This document shows positions 1-8,800 of a stretch of DNA of 64,000 bases, piece by piece (positions within the stretch are counted from its first letter, which is position 1; every line of letters begins with the position of its first letter). Made by a program: the position numbers and the translations under genes. The notes beneath the pieces are model-generated. The model saw only the letters and a list, made by a program, of their open reading frames with translations, did not search any database and was not told the origin of the DNA. This DNA is from Chthoniobacter flavus Ellin428 (GTDB lineage Bacteria; Verrucomicrobiota; Verrucomicrobiia; Chthoniobacterales; Chthoniobacteraceae). The stretch lies in the NCBI RefSeq assembly GCF_000173075.1, contig NZ_ABVL01000004.1, positions 1 to 64,000 of the forward strand, read 5' to 3'.

Positions 1-304
1 CGGCGCAAGTTCTACGAAGCCAAAGAAACGGCACCGAAGGTGGCCGGTTGGTTCCTTCGGCACTTTCAAAACCTATACGAGTTGGAAGCCCAACTGCGTC
101 AGTCGCGAGCCGGCCCCAGACGACGACATGCCGAGCGAGCCAGCTTGAGCCGATCCGTACTGCTCCGACTACACCGTGCCTTGGTGCGGTTAAAAACCGT
201 GCGCCGTTACCTGCCCAAAAGCCTCATGGGCAGAGCGATCGACCACGCCCTCAATCAATGGCCCGCGCTCTTGGTCTTCCTCGAGGACGGCCGCCTGGAG
301 ATCG
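1..304 (+). pseudogene. IS66 transposase (TnpC-type), 5' part before the intron
   Basis: Frame 1 is open from the first base and reads as the C-terminal half of an IS66 large transposase: RRKFYEAKETAPKVAGWF near the start and ALNQWPALLVFLEDGRLEI just before the break. The gene begins outside the window. Reading is lost at 304/305, inside the codon for the Asp of the family motif (E/V)IDNNLVENAIRP. Joining base 304 to base 2315 restores that motif exactly (gag atc gac aac aac), so the interruption is a clean insertion with no visible target duplication. The intron lies antisense to the transposase and cannot splice from the transposase mRNA, so the gene should be inactive. Confidence 0.9.
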
Positions 305-365
305 GTAGAGTCGAGGACAGGCGCGGTGGCAGTAGGAATGAGGGAGTCGCTGTTGCCGGCGGTTT

Positions 366-1814
366 TCACCATAGTGCCGGTGCCTCATTCTCATCCGTGG
401 CTCCGTTTCCTGTCCCCGCTCCTCGAACCGGACGTGCAGATTTACCGCATCCGGCTCTCATCTCCGAATTCCCAGCTTTCGCTTTCGACTGGTCTACGCG
501 GCTCCGTGGCAAGCGATATAGGCCAAGCCTCTCATAAAGATACTCGTCCGGGTATTGGCGATACCCAGTGCCTCGCTGCTGTCGTCGCCGCATCAACCAT
601 CTGCGCAAACGTCGGTCAGTGTAGTTCTGCAACCACAGGTAGATTCTGATCACCGGGCCTTGATTGAAGTACCCGGCCCACCCGCGGAGTTTTTCATTGA
701 GCACCTTCACCCGAGTCTCGGGTTCGGATGCGTTCCACTGACTGCTGGTTTGCTCGTGGATTTCCCCCATGATCCGTAGGATCGCCTTCTTGGATGGCCG
801 TGTACCGATGTATGGCTTGCCTCCTTGGCCGTAGAAGCCTCCGATAGTGTAACCGAGAAAGTCGAATGACTCTCCCGGCACGCGCACCACTTTGGTCTTC
901 TGCTCGTTGACCGTGAGACCGATCTTCCCCATGACTCGCGTCATGGCTTTGCGAGCGTCGTTCCCGTTACCGGGACGACAGCAAATCACAAAGTCATCGG
1001 CGTAGTTCACGATCACCGAATCGAACGCCTGCTCATAGCCCAGTTGTTTCCAGGCCAGAACGAAGCGCCGGAAGTAGACATTGGCCAGCAGCGGAGAGAT
1101 GACACCGCCTTGCGGCGTGCCTCTCCCAGCATCCTTGGCCGGTGTGGATCGTACCAGGCGCCCATCGGGCGTGCATTCTTCCACGGGAGCCTCCAGCCAC
1201 CGGGCGATGACCGACAGCACTTGGCCATCGGCAATTCGGCGACTGAGACTTTTCATCAGCGCTCCATGTGGGACGGTGTTGAAGTAATCGCTCAGGTCTG
1301 CATCGACGACTTCCTGGCGGCCTTTCTGTCTGACTTGATAGTAGACAAGACGGACCGCCGTCTTGGCGTCCCGACCCGGACGAAACCCCATCTGCTCCTC
1401 GCAGAGATCAGTTTCGAATATCGGGCCGAGCACCATCACCGTCGCCATCTGAACCACACGATCACGCACTGTCGGTATCCCGAGCGGGCGCTGTCCTCCG
1501 TTGCTTTTGGGTATCCATACCCGAAGAAGGGGCTGCGTTCGATATTGCTTCGTGCGCAACTCCTCTTGCAGTTTTCCAAGCCACGCATCCAACCCTGCGG
1601 CCTCAATCTGCTCGAACGTTTCCCCATCCACTCCGGCACTTCCGCCATTGCGGCGGCAGCGCCGGTAAGCTTCCACGAGGAAATCTCCCCGGCAGACCTT
1701 GTCCCAAAGGCTGTAAAAGCGGTAGCTCGGTTCCGTCTTGGCTTTTGCTTGTAGTGAACTCTGTAGCTTCCGAACCGATTCAGAAGTTCTTAGATGTTTG
1801 ACATCAATCTTCAT
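366..1814 (-). CDS. ltrA: Group II intron reverse transcriptase/maturase
   Basis: A 482-residue intron-encoded protein that would reverse-transcribe the intron at its target and help it fold and splice. RT landmarks are in order: VVDADLSDYFNTVPH with the first catalytic Asp (about residues 169-183), GTPQGGVISPLLANVYF (232-248), and the catalytic YADD at 271-274. A maturase (X) region follows, with LRGWAGYFNQG. No HNH endonuclease domain or zinc-finger cysteine pairs are seen at the C-terminus, so this looks like an endonuclease-minus type. The frame continues through domain V before stopping, as in many bacterial group II introns. The frame is intact. Whether the intron is mobile depends on its unusual ends. 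Confidence 0.93.
   Translation of the reverse strand: MKIDVKHLRTSESVRKLQSSLQAKAKTEPSYRFYSLWDKVCRGDFLVEAYRRCRRNGGSAGVDGETFEQIEAAGLDAWLGKLQEELRTKQYRTQPLLRVWIPKSNGGQRPLGIPTVRDRVVQMATVMVLGPIFETDLCEEQMGFRPGRDAKTAVRLVYYQVRQKGRQEVVDADLSDYFNTVPHGALMKSLSRRIADGQVLSVIARWLEAPVEECTPDGRLVRSTPAKDAGRGTPQGGVISPLLANVYFRRFVLAWKQLGYEQAFDSVIVNYADDFVICCRPGNGNDARKAMTRVMGKIGLTVNEQKTKVVRVPGESFDFLGYTIGGFYGQGGKPYIGTRPSKKAILRIMGEIHEQTSSQWNASEPETRVKVLNEKLRGWAGYFNQGPVIRIYLWLQNYTDRRLRRWLMRRRQQRGTGYRQYPDEYLYERLGLYRLPRSRVDQSKAKAGNSEMRAGCGKSARPVRGAGTGNGATDENEAPALW
425..457 (-). ncRNA. Group II intron domain V
   Basis: On the minus strand this 33-base segment begins GAGCCGGATGCGG and ends GCACGTCCGGTTC. The two ends pair into a long stem closed by a short loop with the internal bulge typical of domain V, the catalytic core of group II introns. 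It lies inside the 3' end of the maturase reading frame and proves that the RT belongs to a group II intron rather than to a retron or DGR. Confidence 0.88.
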
Positions 1815-2251
1815 GGCTCTTGCGACTTTGTTGCACTCTTCTGAGATCAGGGGTCCTTCCCTCCACCCGCGTTACCGGGCTTCATCGGTACTACAACCCC
1901 ATCCGTCATCTGTGATGGCCGATCCTTTCCCTCGCGGGTTGATCGTTGTACCGACGGCAGCCAGCCACCGGCACACCTTCACAGACTTCCCTTGTTGCGT
2001 CTTCGGACACTTTCATGCATGCCGTCATCACTACCCCGGTGGAACGAGCCGAGGCGATTCGCTCTACCTCGGTTCGCGGCGGCCTTCCCCGTTATTGTGG
2101 CGGGTCGGCTTCCACGACGACATTTCGGGGCCTGCTCGATGTTCACTGCGCGTTACGGCCTGCATGGTTCGCTGGACCGCTTTGCACGGCCCTTTTCTGG
2201 TAGTACTTCAATTCATTTGTTACCTCCTGAATCGCTCCCAGTGCTTCGGGC

Positions 2252-2314
2252 TGGAGCGAAGTTGCCCGCCGGGATTGGAACCCGGATTCTGAAGACGCCT
2301 TTGGCAAGGCGTAC
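2252..2314 (-). other. tRNA-3'-half-like sequence at the intron 5' boundary
   Basis: Read on the minus strand from the insertion boundary, this segment has a hairpin (ACGCC pairing with GGCGT). A perfect 5-bp stem with a 7-base loop of T-arm type follows (CCGGG, TTCCAAT, CCCGG), then an acceptor-like stretch ending CTCCA. That resembles the 3' part of a tRNA. The anticodon-arm geometry is not canonical and no 5' half is present, so I do not assign an amino acid. It may instead be the folded 5' end of intron domain I. Confidence 0.3.
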
Positions 2315-2580
2315 ACAACAACCTGGTCGAAAACGCCATCCGCCCCACCGCGATCGGTAAAAAGAATTGGCTGTTCTTTGGCGAGGCTGCCGCCGGTGAG
2401 CGCAGCGCCATCCTCTACACGATCATCGAATCTTGCCGGCGTCGGGGTATCGATCCTTTCGCCTACCTGCGGGACGTCTTCACTCGGCTGCCCTCCATGA
2501 CCAACTGGCAGATCAAGGACATCACTCCGGAAGCTTGGGCGAAGCACCGAACCCCTTCCGTTCAACGTGCAGTAGCGTAG
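2315..2580 (+). pseudogene. IS66 transposase, 3' part after the intron
   Basis: The reading frame resumes with NNLVENAIRPTAIGKKNWLF and continues through GERSAILYTIIESCRRRGID and MTNWQIKDITPEAWAK to a TAG at 2578-2580. These are the conserved C-terminal motifs of IS66 large transposases, and the frame is intact on this side. Together with bases 1-304 it forms one gene interrupted only by the intron. Confidence 0.9.
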
Positions 2581-2610
2581 ATGTCATAGGCCTACGCCTA
2601 TGACGTCTAC
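2577..2610. repeat. Hairpin directly after the transposase stop
   Basis: GTAGATGTCATAGGC and GCCTATGACGTCTAC form a 15-bp stem with one mismatch and a 4-base loop. It starts at the transposase stop codon. No T-run follows, so it is not a standard intrinsic terminator. A diverged copy recurs at about 2784-2805 inside the second IS66 end. Confidence 0.6.
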
Positions 2611-2667
2611 GACTTGAAACCAGAATCTACGATAGCCCTGTCAAGAGGCGCGGCAGCGGACGCTTAC
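2582..2667. repeat. IS66-type right end, copy 1
   Basis: An 86-base segment carrying the hairpin, AGCCCTGTCAAGAGGCG and the terminal GCAGCGGACGCTTAC. It is homologous along its full length to 2776-2861. Confidence 0.75.
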
Positions 2668-2716
2668 ATGTCATCGACGCCGATGGTCTGACATCGATGG
2701 CCATCTCCGCTAGAGG

Positions 2717-2735
2717 TGCTTCAGTGGACGCTTAC
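2717..2735. repeat. Additional IS66-type terminal repeat
   Basis: The stretch GCTTCAGTGGACGCTTAC repeats the terminal GGACGCTTAC of the two flanking IS66-type ends without the rest of the 86-base unit. It is probably the end of a third, deleted element. Confidence 0.45.
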
Positions 2736-2775
2736 GCATGGAGCTACGGACACCGCTTACTTCCCTTCACGGGCG

Positions 2776-2861
2776 CACCATAGGCCTTCGGCTATGACAT
2801 CTACGTTCAGAAATCAGAGCCTACGAGAGCCCTGTCAATAGGCGCGCCAGCGGACGCTTAC
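2776..2861. repeat. IS66-type right end, copy 2, abutting the next gene
   Basis: This is a diverged direct repeat of 2582-2667, including AGCCCTGTCAATAGGCGCG and the terminal CAGCGGACGCTTAC. It ends two bases before the stop codon of the minus-strand esterase gene, so an insertion landed at the very 3' end of that gene. Confidence 0.75.
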
Positions 2862-2863
2862 CT

Positions 2864-4057
2864 TTATTTTGTGTGCGCCGCGGGTGGGCTGAGATGTTTG
2901 TCGGCAAAATCCATGTAACAGCCCCAGTCGTATTCGGTGAGGTTGTGTTTGCCGGTGCGGAGGTGATAGCCGATCTGTCCGCCCTGCATCGGCATGTCGG
3001 GTTGCGGCATGACCGAATCGGCGAGGCCCTTGAGTCCGAACAACGCGAAGACCGGGCCCGCATGGACCGCGGCGAGGAACTCACTTTTGGGATCCGCCCA
3101 GGTGTCTTCCGACGCGCTCCCAATGCAGAGCGGACGCGGCGCGATGAGCGCGTCGAGCATGTGTTGATCCAGCGGCAGCTCGTCTTCGCGATCGGCAAAG
3201 GTTTTGTAGGTATCGTTGAACCAGTGCGGAAATCCGCGATTGATGTCGCGGATATGCTCGCCCTGTTTGCCGCGTGCGAGGGCCGCGCCGGTGCAACCGG
3301 AATCGTTGCTCACGACCATGGCGAAGCGTTCATCCTCGGCGCCGGCCCAAAGCGCGGTCTTGCCGCCGCGCGAGTGTCCGACGACCGCCACGCGCTGGCC
3401 ATCGATCCCCGGATCGGTCACGAGATAATCGAGTGCGCGGCTCGCGCCCCACGCCCACGCAGCGATGGCGCCCCAAGCGTCGGCGGGCCGGGGTTGCTGG
3501 TCGTAGATGGCGAAGACACCGCTCTTGAAGCCATCGTATTTATCGTGCACCACGTCGCCATTGAAGAACGCCGCGGCGGCGTAACCGCGTGCGACAATTT
3601 GCTCGGCGGGCCAGAACGGGCTTTTCACCGCGCGGGTCGGATCGATGTTTTCCGCCGCCGGCCGATTGCAGATGAGGAGAAAGCACGGCACCGGTTGCTT
3701 AATGCCGTTCGGGATGAAGAGCACGAGATGGATCGCACCCTCGCCACCCGGCCCGTGGTAACTGATCTTGATTTGTTTGCGCGTCGCTTTGCCATCCATT
3801 GCGTCGCTGGCGGAGTCGAAGGTTTCAAACTTCAAATCGGCAGGCTTTCCGACCGGAGCGCGCCCGTAGACGTATTTGCGAAAAAGCTCGAGCACTTCCG
3901 GACGCCGCGTCGTTTGCCAGGCCGCCGCGCTGGTCACGCGTTCGCCGTTTTGCGTCACGAGCGGATCGGGGAGCTGAAGCTCAGCGGCATGGACGGTCAC
4001 CACGGTCGTGGCGATCAGCGGCAAAATCCGGCGCAACAGCAAAAGCATGGTGATCAT
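2864..4057 (-). CDS. CE15-type glucuronoyl esterase (secreted alpha/beta hydrolase)
   Basis: A 397-residue exported hydrolase of the carbohydrate esterase 15 type. These enzymes cleave esters between glucuronic acid side chains of xylan and lignin alcohols, or other uronate esters. A signal peptide is visible (hydrophobic residues 4-23, cleavage probably near VHA-AE). The catalytic triad can be placed: Ser229 in GHSRGGKTALW, Glu317 in GSASEDTWADP, and His371 in LRTGKHNLTEYDW. IAPRPL before the acidic residue is also typical. Length fits the family. The start at 4057 is preceded by GGAA; Met4 is an alternative. The stop codon lies two bases from an IS66-type end, so the original C-terminus may have been a little different. 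It begins an accessory polysaccharide locus. Confidence 0.87.
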   Translation of the reverse strand: MITMLLLLRRILPLIATTVVTVHAAELQLPDPLVTQNGERVTSAAAWQTTRRPEVLELFRKYVYGRAPVGKPADLKFETFDSASDAMDGKATRKQIKISYHGPGGEGAIHLVLFIPNGIKQPVPCFLLICNRPAAENIDPTRAVKSPFWPAEQIVARGYAAAAFFNGDVVHDKYDGFKSGVFAIYDQQPRPADAWGAIAAWAWGASRALDYLVTDPGIDGQRVAVVGHSRGGKTALWAGAEDERFAMVVSNDSGCTGAALARGKQGEHIRDINRGFPHWFNDTYKTFADREDELPLDQHMLDALIAPRPLCIGSASEDTWADPKSEFLAAVHAGPVFALFGLKGLADSVMPQPDMPMQGGQIGYHLRTGKHNLTEYDWGCYMDFADKHLSPPAAHTK

Positions 4058-4255
4058 GGCAAATTCCTATTCCAGAAAACACGCCGCCGGGCGACTTCGT
4101 AGGATATTTGTGGGAGTCTTGGGTGAGCCGACGTTGAGAGTCACCCGCTCCCACGGCGGTTTTCCAATTTGCGGGCGCCGGTGATGGGCATCGTTTCGCT
4201 TGTCCATCGCAGCGCCCAAGGGCCCTGATGCGTGCGGTGCGGTGGAAGCAGCAAC

Positions 4256-5728
4256 TTACTTCGAAGGATCCTCTTCTTCGCCGGCGAGGTCGCCGCAAGC
4301 AGGAGCGGTCTTCGGCGTTTGGCCCGCGTGGAGTTGGGTTTGGCTGCCCGGCCCCCATAGCGGCCGGGCGTTTTGCGCGTGCCACTCGGACAGGAGGGTC
4401 GAGAGGCGGGCCACCTTTTCCGGATTCTGCGCCGCCAGATCACTCTTTTCACCGATGTCGACGGCCAGGTCGAAGAGTTGCGGCGAGCCCTTCTTGGGCA
4501 CGACCAGCTTGAGGTCGCGGTCGGCGACGGCTGCGCCGAAGCCGGGAAACTCCCAGAAGAGCGTGGCGTGGGTGGGTTGCCTGGCGTTGCCTTCCAGCAC
4601 GGGCAGCATGTCCACGCTGTCCAGTGGGTGCGAGGTTTCCGGCTTCGTGCCCGCCAGCGCGCAGGCCGTGGCGAAAACATCGAGCGAGGTGACGGGCAAC
4701 TCGCACACGCTGCCGGCTGGGATGTGGCCGGGATAAACCGCGAAGAAAGGCACACGGATGCCACCCTCGTAGAGTGAACCCTTGTGATCACGCAGCGGCG
4801 TGTTGTCGTAATACGGATGGTTCGCGCCCCCGTTGTCCGAGAAGAAGACGATGAAGGTGTCTTTCTCCATACCGTTCTCTTTGAGCGCAGCGCGCACCTT
4901 ACCGACCGATGCGTCCATCGAGGTGATCTGGGCGGCGTAGGTACGGCGGTCTTTGCTTTCCAAGGTCGCGGGCATCGTGTCCACCAGATCCTTGGGCGCC
5001 TGGGTGGGGGTGTGCGGCGCGTTGAAGGCCAGGTAGAGGAACAGCGGTTGATCCGGGCGCTTCGTGTGCGACTCGCGGATGATGCGCACGGCGTCGGCGC
5101 CGAACGCGTCGGTTAGATAACCGGGCACCGCTTCACCCACCGGGCCATTGCGCTCGATGCGGGCTTTGTAACTTTGGTCGCCCACTGCTCTCTCCTCAGG
5201 ATGGTTCACGAAGTAATCATGTCCGCCAGTGATGATGCCGAAGAACTCATCGAACCCGCGCTCGTAGGGCCGGCAGCCGTCCTGCAAACCCAGGTGCCAC
5301 TTGCCGACCATGGCCGTGTAATAACCGGCCTTGGCCAGCACCTGTGGCAGGAGCGTCTCGTTGGAAGGCAGGTGAGCGATTGGCAGGGCGGCCTCGGCGA
5401 CGATGTTATTGTGATGGCCGAATCTTTCCTGGTAGCGCCCGGTCATGAGACCGGCACGCGAAGGGCTGCAGACCGGCGCGGTAACGTAACCGCGCGTGCA
5501 GCGTACGCCGCTCTTTGCGAGCGCGTCGAGGTTGGGCGTGAGGATGTCCTTCGAGCCTTGGAAACTGGCGTCGGCGTAGCCCTGGTCGTCCGAGACGATG
5601 ACGATGATGTTCGGCCGCTTGGTCGGTGTATCGTCGGCGCGAACTGAGGAGGAGGCGAGGCTGAGGGCGGCGACGCTGGTGAAGGCTTTTCGTAAGAGAG
5701 ACATGAGAAAGGGATCTATGAGAGTCAT
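4256..5728 (-). CDS. Sulfatase, S1 family (formylglycine-dependent)
   Basis: An arylsulfatase-type hydrolase of up to 490 residues that would remove sulfate esters from polysaccharide. The N-terminal metal-site motif NIIVIVSDDQGYAD and the nucleophile motif CSPSRAGLMTGRYQ are present. Cys87 is the residue converted to formylglycine by a maturase. Further family motifs are GKWHLG, a FFSDNGG metal-site strand and GSLYEGGIRVP. A signal peptide is present. Starts at 5728 (as given) or 5704 (MSLLRKAF) are both possible, and the shorter one gives a cleaner signal peptide. It lies between the CE15 esterase and the DUF6067-like gene on the same strand. A palindrome copy stands about 30 bases upstream of the start. 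Confidence 0.92.
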   Translation of the reverse strand: MTLIDPFLMSLLRKAFTSVAALSLASSSVRADDTPTKRPNIIVIVSDDQGYADASFQGSKDILTPNLDALAKSGVRCTRGYVTAPVCSPSRAGLMTGRYQERFGHHNNIVAEAALPIAHLPSNETLLPQVLAKAGYYTAMVGKWHLGLQDGCRPYERGFDEFFGIITGGHDYFVNHPEERAVGDQSYKARIERNGPVGEAVPGYLTDAFGADAVRIIRESHTKRPDQPLFLYLAFNAPHTPTQAPKDLVDTMPATLESKDRRTYAAQITSMDASVGKVRAALKENGMEKDTFIVFFSDNGGANHPYYDNTPLRDHKGSLYEGGIRVPFFAVYPGHIPAGSVCELPVTSLDVFATACALAGTKPETSHPLDSVDMLPVLEGNARQPTHATLFWEFPGFGAAVADRDLKLVVPKKGSPQLFDLAVDIGEKSDLAAQNPEKVARLSTLLSEWHAQNARPLWGPGSQTQLHAGQTPKTAPACGDLAGEEEDPSK

Positions 5729-5756
5729 CCAAACCCCGGTTTCCGGAAATCGTCGT

Positions 5757-5774
5757 GTAGCGAGAATTCGCTAC
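5757..5774. repeat. TGTAGCGA palindrome family, copy 1
   Basis: GTAGCGAGAATTCGCTAC is a perfect 18-base palindrome in the gap between the sulfatase start and the stop of the upstream DUF6067-like gene. It is the core of a family with five other copies at 9509, 9585, 18161, 20953 and 24426. Confidence 0.85.
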
Positions 5775-5825
5775 GAAAACTGTCGCACCGTGCTAATGCG
5801 ACAGTCAAAGCCGTTGGATGGATGC

Positions 5826-8800
5826 TCACTGCCCGGTGCTCTCTAAAATCAGGATCAAGCCGCCATCCGGCGGCAACGTGATCGGCTTTCCGACTTCGAA
5901 CTGGGCGGCTTTTTGGAAACCCGGGATTTCCGGCGCATGGAGTTTGGCCTTCGCGGGATCGATGCCCAAAGCGGCGAAATCGATTTCTGGCGAAATGTGC
6001 GTTTCCTCCTTCGACCAACTGGCGATTGCGAACGCGGCTTGTTTGCCGTGGTGAACATAAGCGGTCACCCGGATGGCGGGGTTGCCGATTTTCACCGGGC
6101 AATTGGGCGTCCAATAGCCGAGCATTTCGGCGTCCTTGATTTTGAAGGAATCCCACCAACCCCACAGTCCACGCGGGTCCGCAGGGGTCCAGCCGTAGCG
6201 GTGGCTGAGTCCGTAAACCATTCCTTTGGAAACGCTGGCGTGCGATTGCAGCAATTCTCCCGGAACGCCGAAGGGAATTCCGGAAATCGCCACGAACCAA
6301 TAATCGGGATCGCGGGAATAGTCGGCGCCTTCGCCGAACCACAGGCTGTCGATGCACGAGAGCTGCGGCATTACTTCCGCCGGCGAGCCGTGATAATCGA
6401 TCAAGGCATTGGGCTTCGTCCGGACCAGCGCCTTGCGCACGCGGAGGAACGACGCGCGGTCGAAGGTGATGCCATCCAGATAAAGGCCATCGAGCCCCGC
6501 ATTTACCTCCAGCCACTTCAGCCCTTCGATGTAAAAGTTCGACCACCGGGAAGCGCCGCTGATTTGCACGGAGCCATCCTGATACTGGCGTTTGCTGTCC
6601 ATGAGCGAATGCCACCGCGTGTGGTAATCACTGACCAGGTGCTCGCACATCCACGACTGTCCCGTCAGCGGATGTTCCGTCAGCGCCTTGAACTGATATT
6701 CCAGCGGAAGCTGCGACATTTCCTCGTAACCGATGTGCTCCGGAGACGGGGACAGGATTTCATCGCCCAGACTGCGCAAGGCCCACAGTTCCGGCGCGCG
6801 ATTGCTCAACTCTCGGATCGTGTAGTAGGCCTTGAAGAGCCCACCGGCTCCGTGAATTTTATCCGCCACCTGGCGCAATTGGGGCGCGTTGAGGAAGGGA
6901 TAATTGATGTAGGGGTTCAGGAGGTTTCCCTGATGCAGCGTAAAAATGGTGGCGTGTGAATCATCCCATTTATTGAGATGCGGCACCTTCCCGTAAGAAG
7001 GCTGGTCGTATTTCCAATCCCAATGCTGCTTGGGCAGCGGCTTGATGGGCGTGACGTAAAGATCGTATTCGAACGATTTGGGAACATTCTTCGAAATTTC
7101 CAGCGAACCCGTTTCGACGGACAATGCGTAGGTCCCGTTCTGGTGTTCCACCCGCAACTGGCCCTTTCCGAGGTTGACCCAATTGGCGCGATCATCGGGC
7201 AGGCACAGCGCGAGGCCTGCATTGTAGTCGCCGATCCACGTCGTTTTGTGTTTCTCGAGCCCGCCTTGATAGCTTTCCGGGCACTTCGAGGTCAGCGGCT
7301 TTTGGGCTCCCGATCCCAGGATGAATGTCGCGACGTCCGCCGAAATGGGGATCGTTAGCTTCACCGTATCGAGGGTGATATCCGCGTCGGAGGTGAGTGT
7401 CACTTTGCCGTGAATCACACCGTCCATTTCCACCGCCGTGTCGACTTCCTCTCGCAGGCCGCCATGCGTGGCGCTGGCCGTGAAGCGCACCACGCCGGGA
7501 TCCTTCTCGACGCACTTCGCCGTGCTCGATTCGAGCGGCACCGGGGTTCTGTCCTTCACGACGTCAAAATGCACCGGGCTGCTCAGGATCGCCCGCCCCG
7601 TATCGCCAATCGCGAACATGTCGATGTGACTGGTGGCCTGACGTGGAAAGCCATCCGCCGCCAGCTCGATATCGCGTCCCAACACGTGCACCGTTTGCCC
7701 ATCGACGGTAACCGGAGGAAAGGGCGCGCAGACATCGTTGTCGATTTCCGTCCGCGAATTGAGCCACCGCAGGCGGCTCAAACGCCAGGCGTCGCCGTCG
7801 CCGTGGTCAGCGAGCGACTTGTCTTCGACGGTGATCCGCAGATGCACCTCTTGCGGCGCCACGTCATCGGCCGAAACCGTCACGGTCCCTTCATACACAC
7901 CGGGCTGCGCGGATTTCGGAATATCGAGGCCGAACCAAAGCGGTTGTACCCTGTCTTCCGCCACATGGACCGTCTTGGTGAAAGCTTTGCCATACTGGTC
8001 CACGCCTCCCATGTTGAAACAGGTGAACGCTTCCATCGGAATCACGGCGCCCTCCTTCGAACGCAACTCCGTGAAAGCCGTTTTCAAATGCGGCAACGTC
8101 CCCTTGAAGGCATACACGCCGATCTGGAAAACGTAGTACTCGTTCTTCTGCGCGGTGTCCGCGAATTCATCCAGTTCCTTCACGTCCCGAATCGCCCACC
8201 GGTAGGGGATCTGGTCGGTCATGCGGATCGGGTAGCGGCGATTCTCCGGGAAAAGAATGAATGGCCGGAACCGGCATCGATCTCGAAGCTGCGTGCGCTC
8301 CGCAAACGTCGAGATCACCTCCATCGGATAAAAGCTGTTCCAGTCATCCGCCGTCGCGTCTTTGAGCGACTGAAATTCCACCAGCTCCGCGGAGGGAAGC
8401 TTGCGCCAACTGCCTCCCAGCACCGGATCCTGCCCGTATCTCCTCACGGGCAATGTCCGAAGGTCATCCGTCGTGAGCTTGTTTTTGGCCAACCACTCTG
8501 CGCTGGCGGTTTGAGTGGGCGTGGGGTAGCGCGTGATGGGGAAAGAGCTGCGGGGCCACTGGAAGGCATTACCGTCGTTCACCGGAGGCAGGTAATACAA
8601 AAAATACTGGCCCGGCCCCTCGGTGGGTTGGAACGCAACCTCCCCGTACTCTTTGTTGCAAGTGACGATCACACGATTGGCGATGACTTTTCCGGACTTC
8701 GCATCCACGACGAGAATGTTCTTCCCCTCGGGATGCGCATCGCGCCGCCGCCAAGGCAGGTAAGCCAGCACTGCGTCTCCGGCTTCCTTTACTTCCACCA

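Larger units (their letters stand above)
305..2314 (-). mobile_element. Group II intron inserted antisense into the IS66 transposase
   Basis: The 2,010-base insert is delimited by the two bases whose removal restores the IS66 reading frame. It encodes a reverse transcriptase/maturase on the minus strand and has a canonical domain V at 425-457. About 500 bases lie upstream of the protein gene on the minus strand, enough for domains I-III. Two points are odd. The minus-strand 5' end reads GTACGCC rather than the usual GTGYG. The 3' junction lies about 120 bases past domain V, longer than a normal domain VI. Either the intron has non-standard termini or a 3' extension, or extra sequence entered with it. 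Confidence 0.8.
1..2667 (+). mobile_element. IS66-family insertion sequence, right part, interrupted by a group II intron
   Basis: The element runs off the left edge of the window, so its left end is not visible. The large transposase gene reads forward from base 1, is cut at 304/305, and resumes at 2315. The right end is taken as the GTAAGCG-type terminal repeat read on the minus strand (CGCTTAC ending at 2667), the usual start of IS66-family inverted repeats. A further IS66-type end sits at 2861, so the outer limit of the element, or of two nested elements, is uncertain. Confidence 0.8.

Noticed and set aside
366..1814. RT considered as part of a retron or diversity-generating system
   Set aside because: Domain V and the maturase region identify it as a group II intron; there are no template repeats.
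2873..4102. 409-codon plus-strand frame opposite the CE15 esterase
   Set aside because: The minus strand carries a signal peptide and the full catalytic triad.
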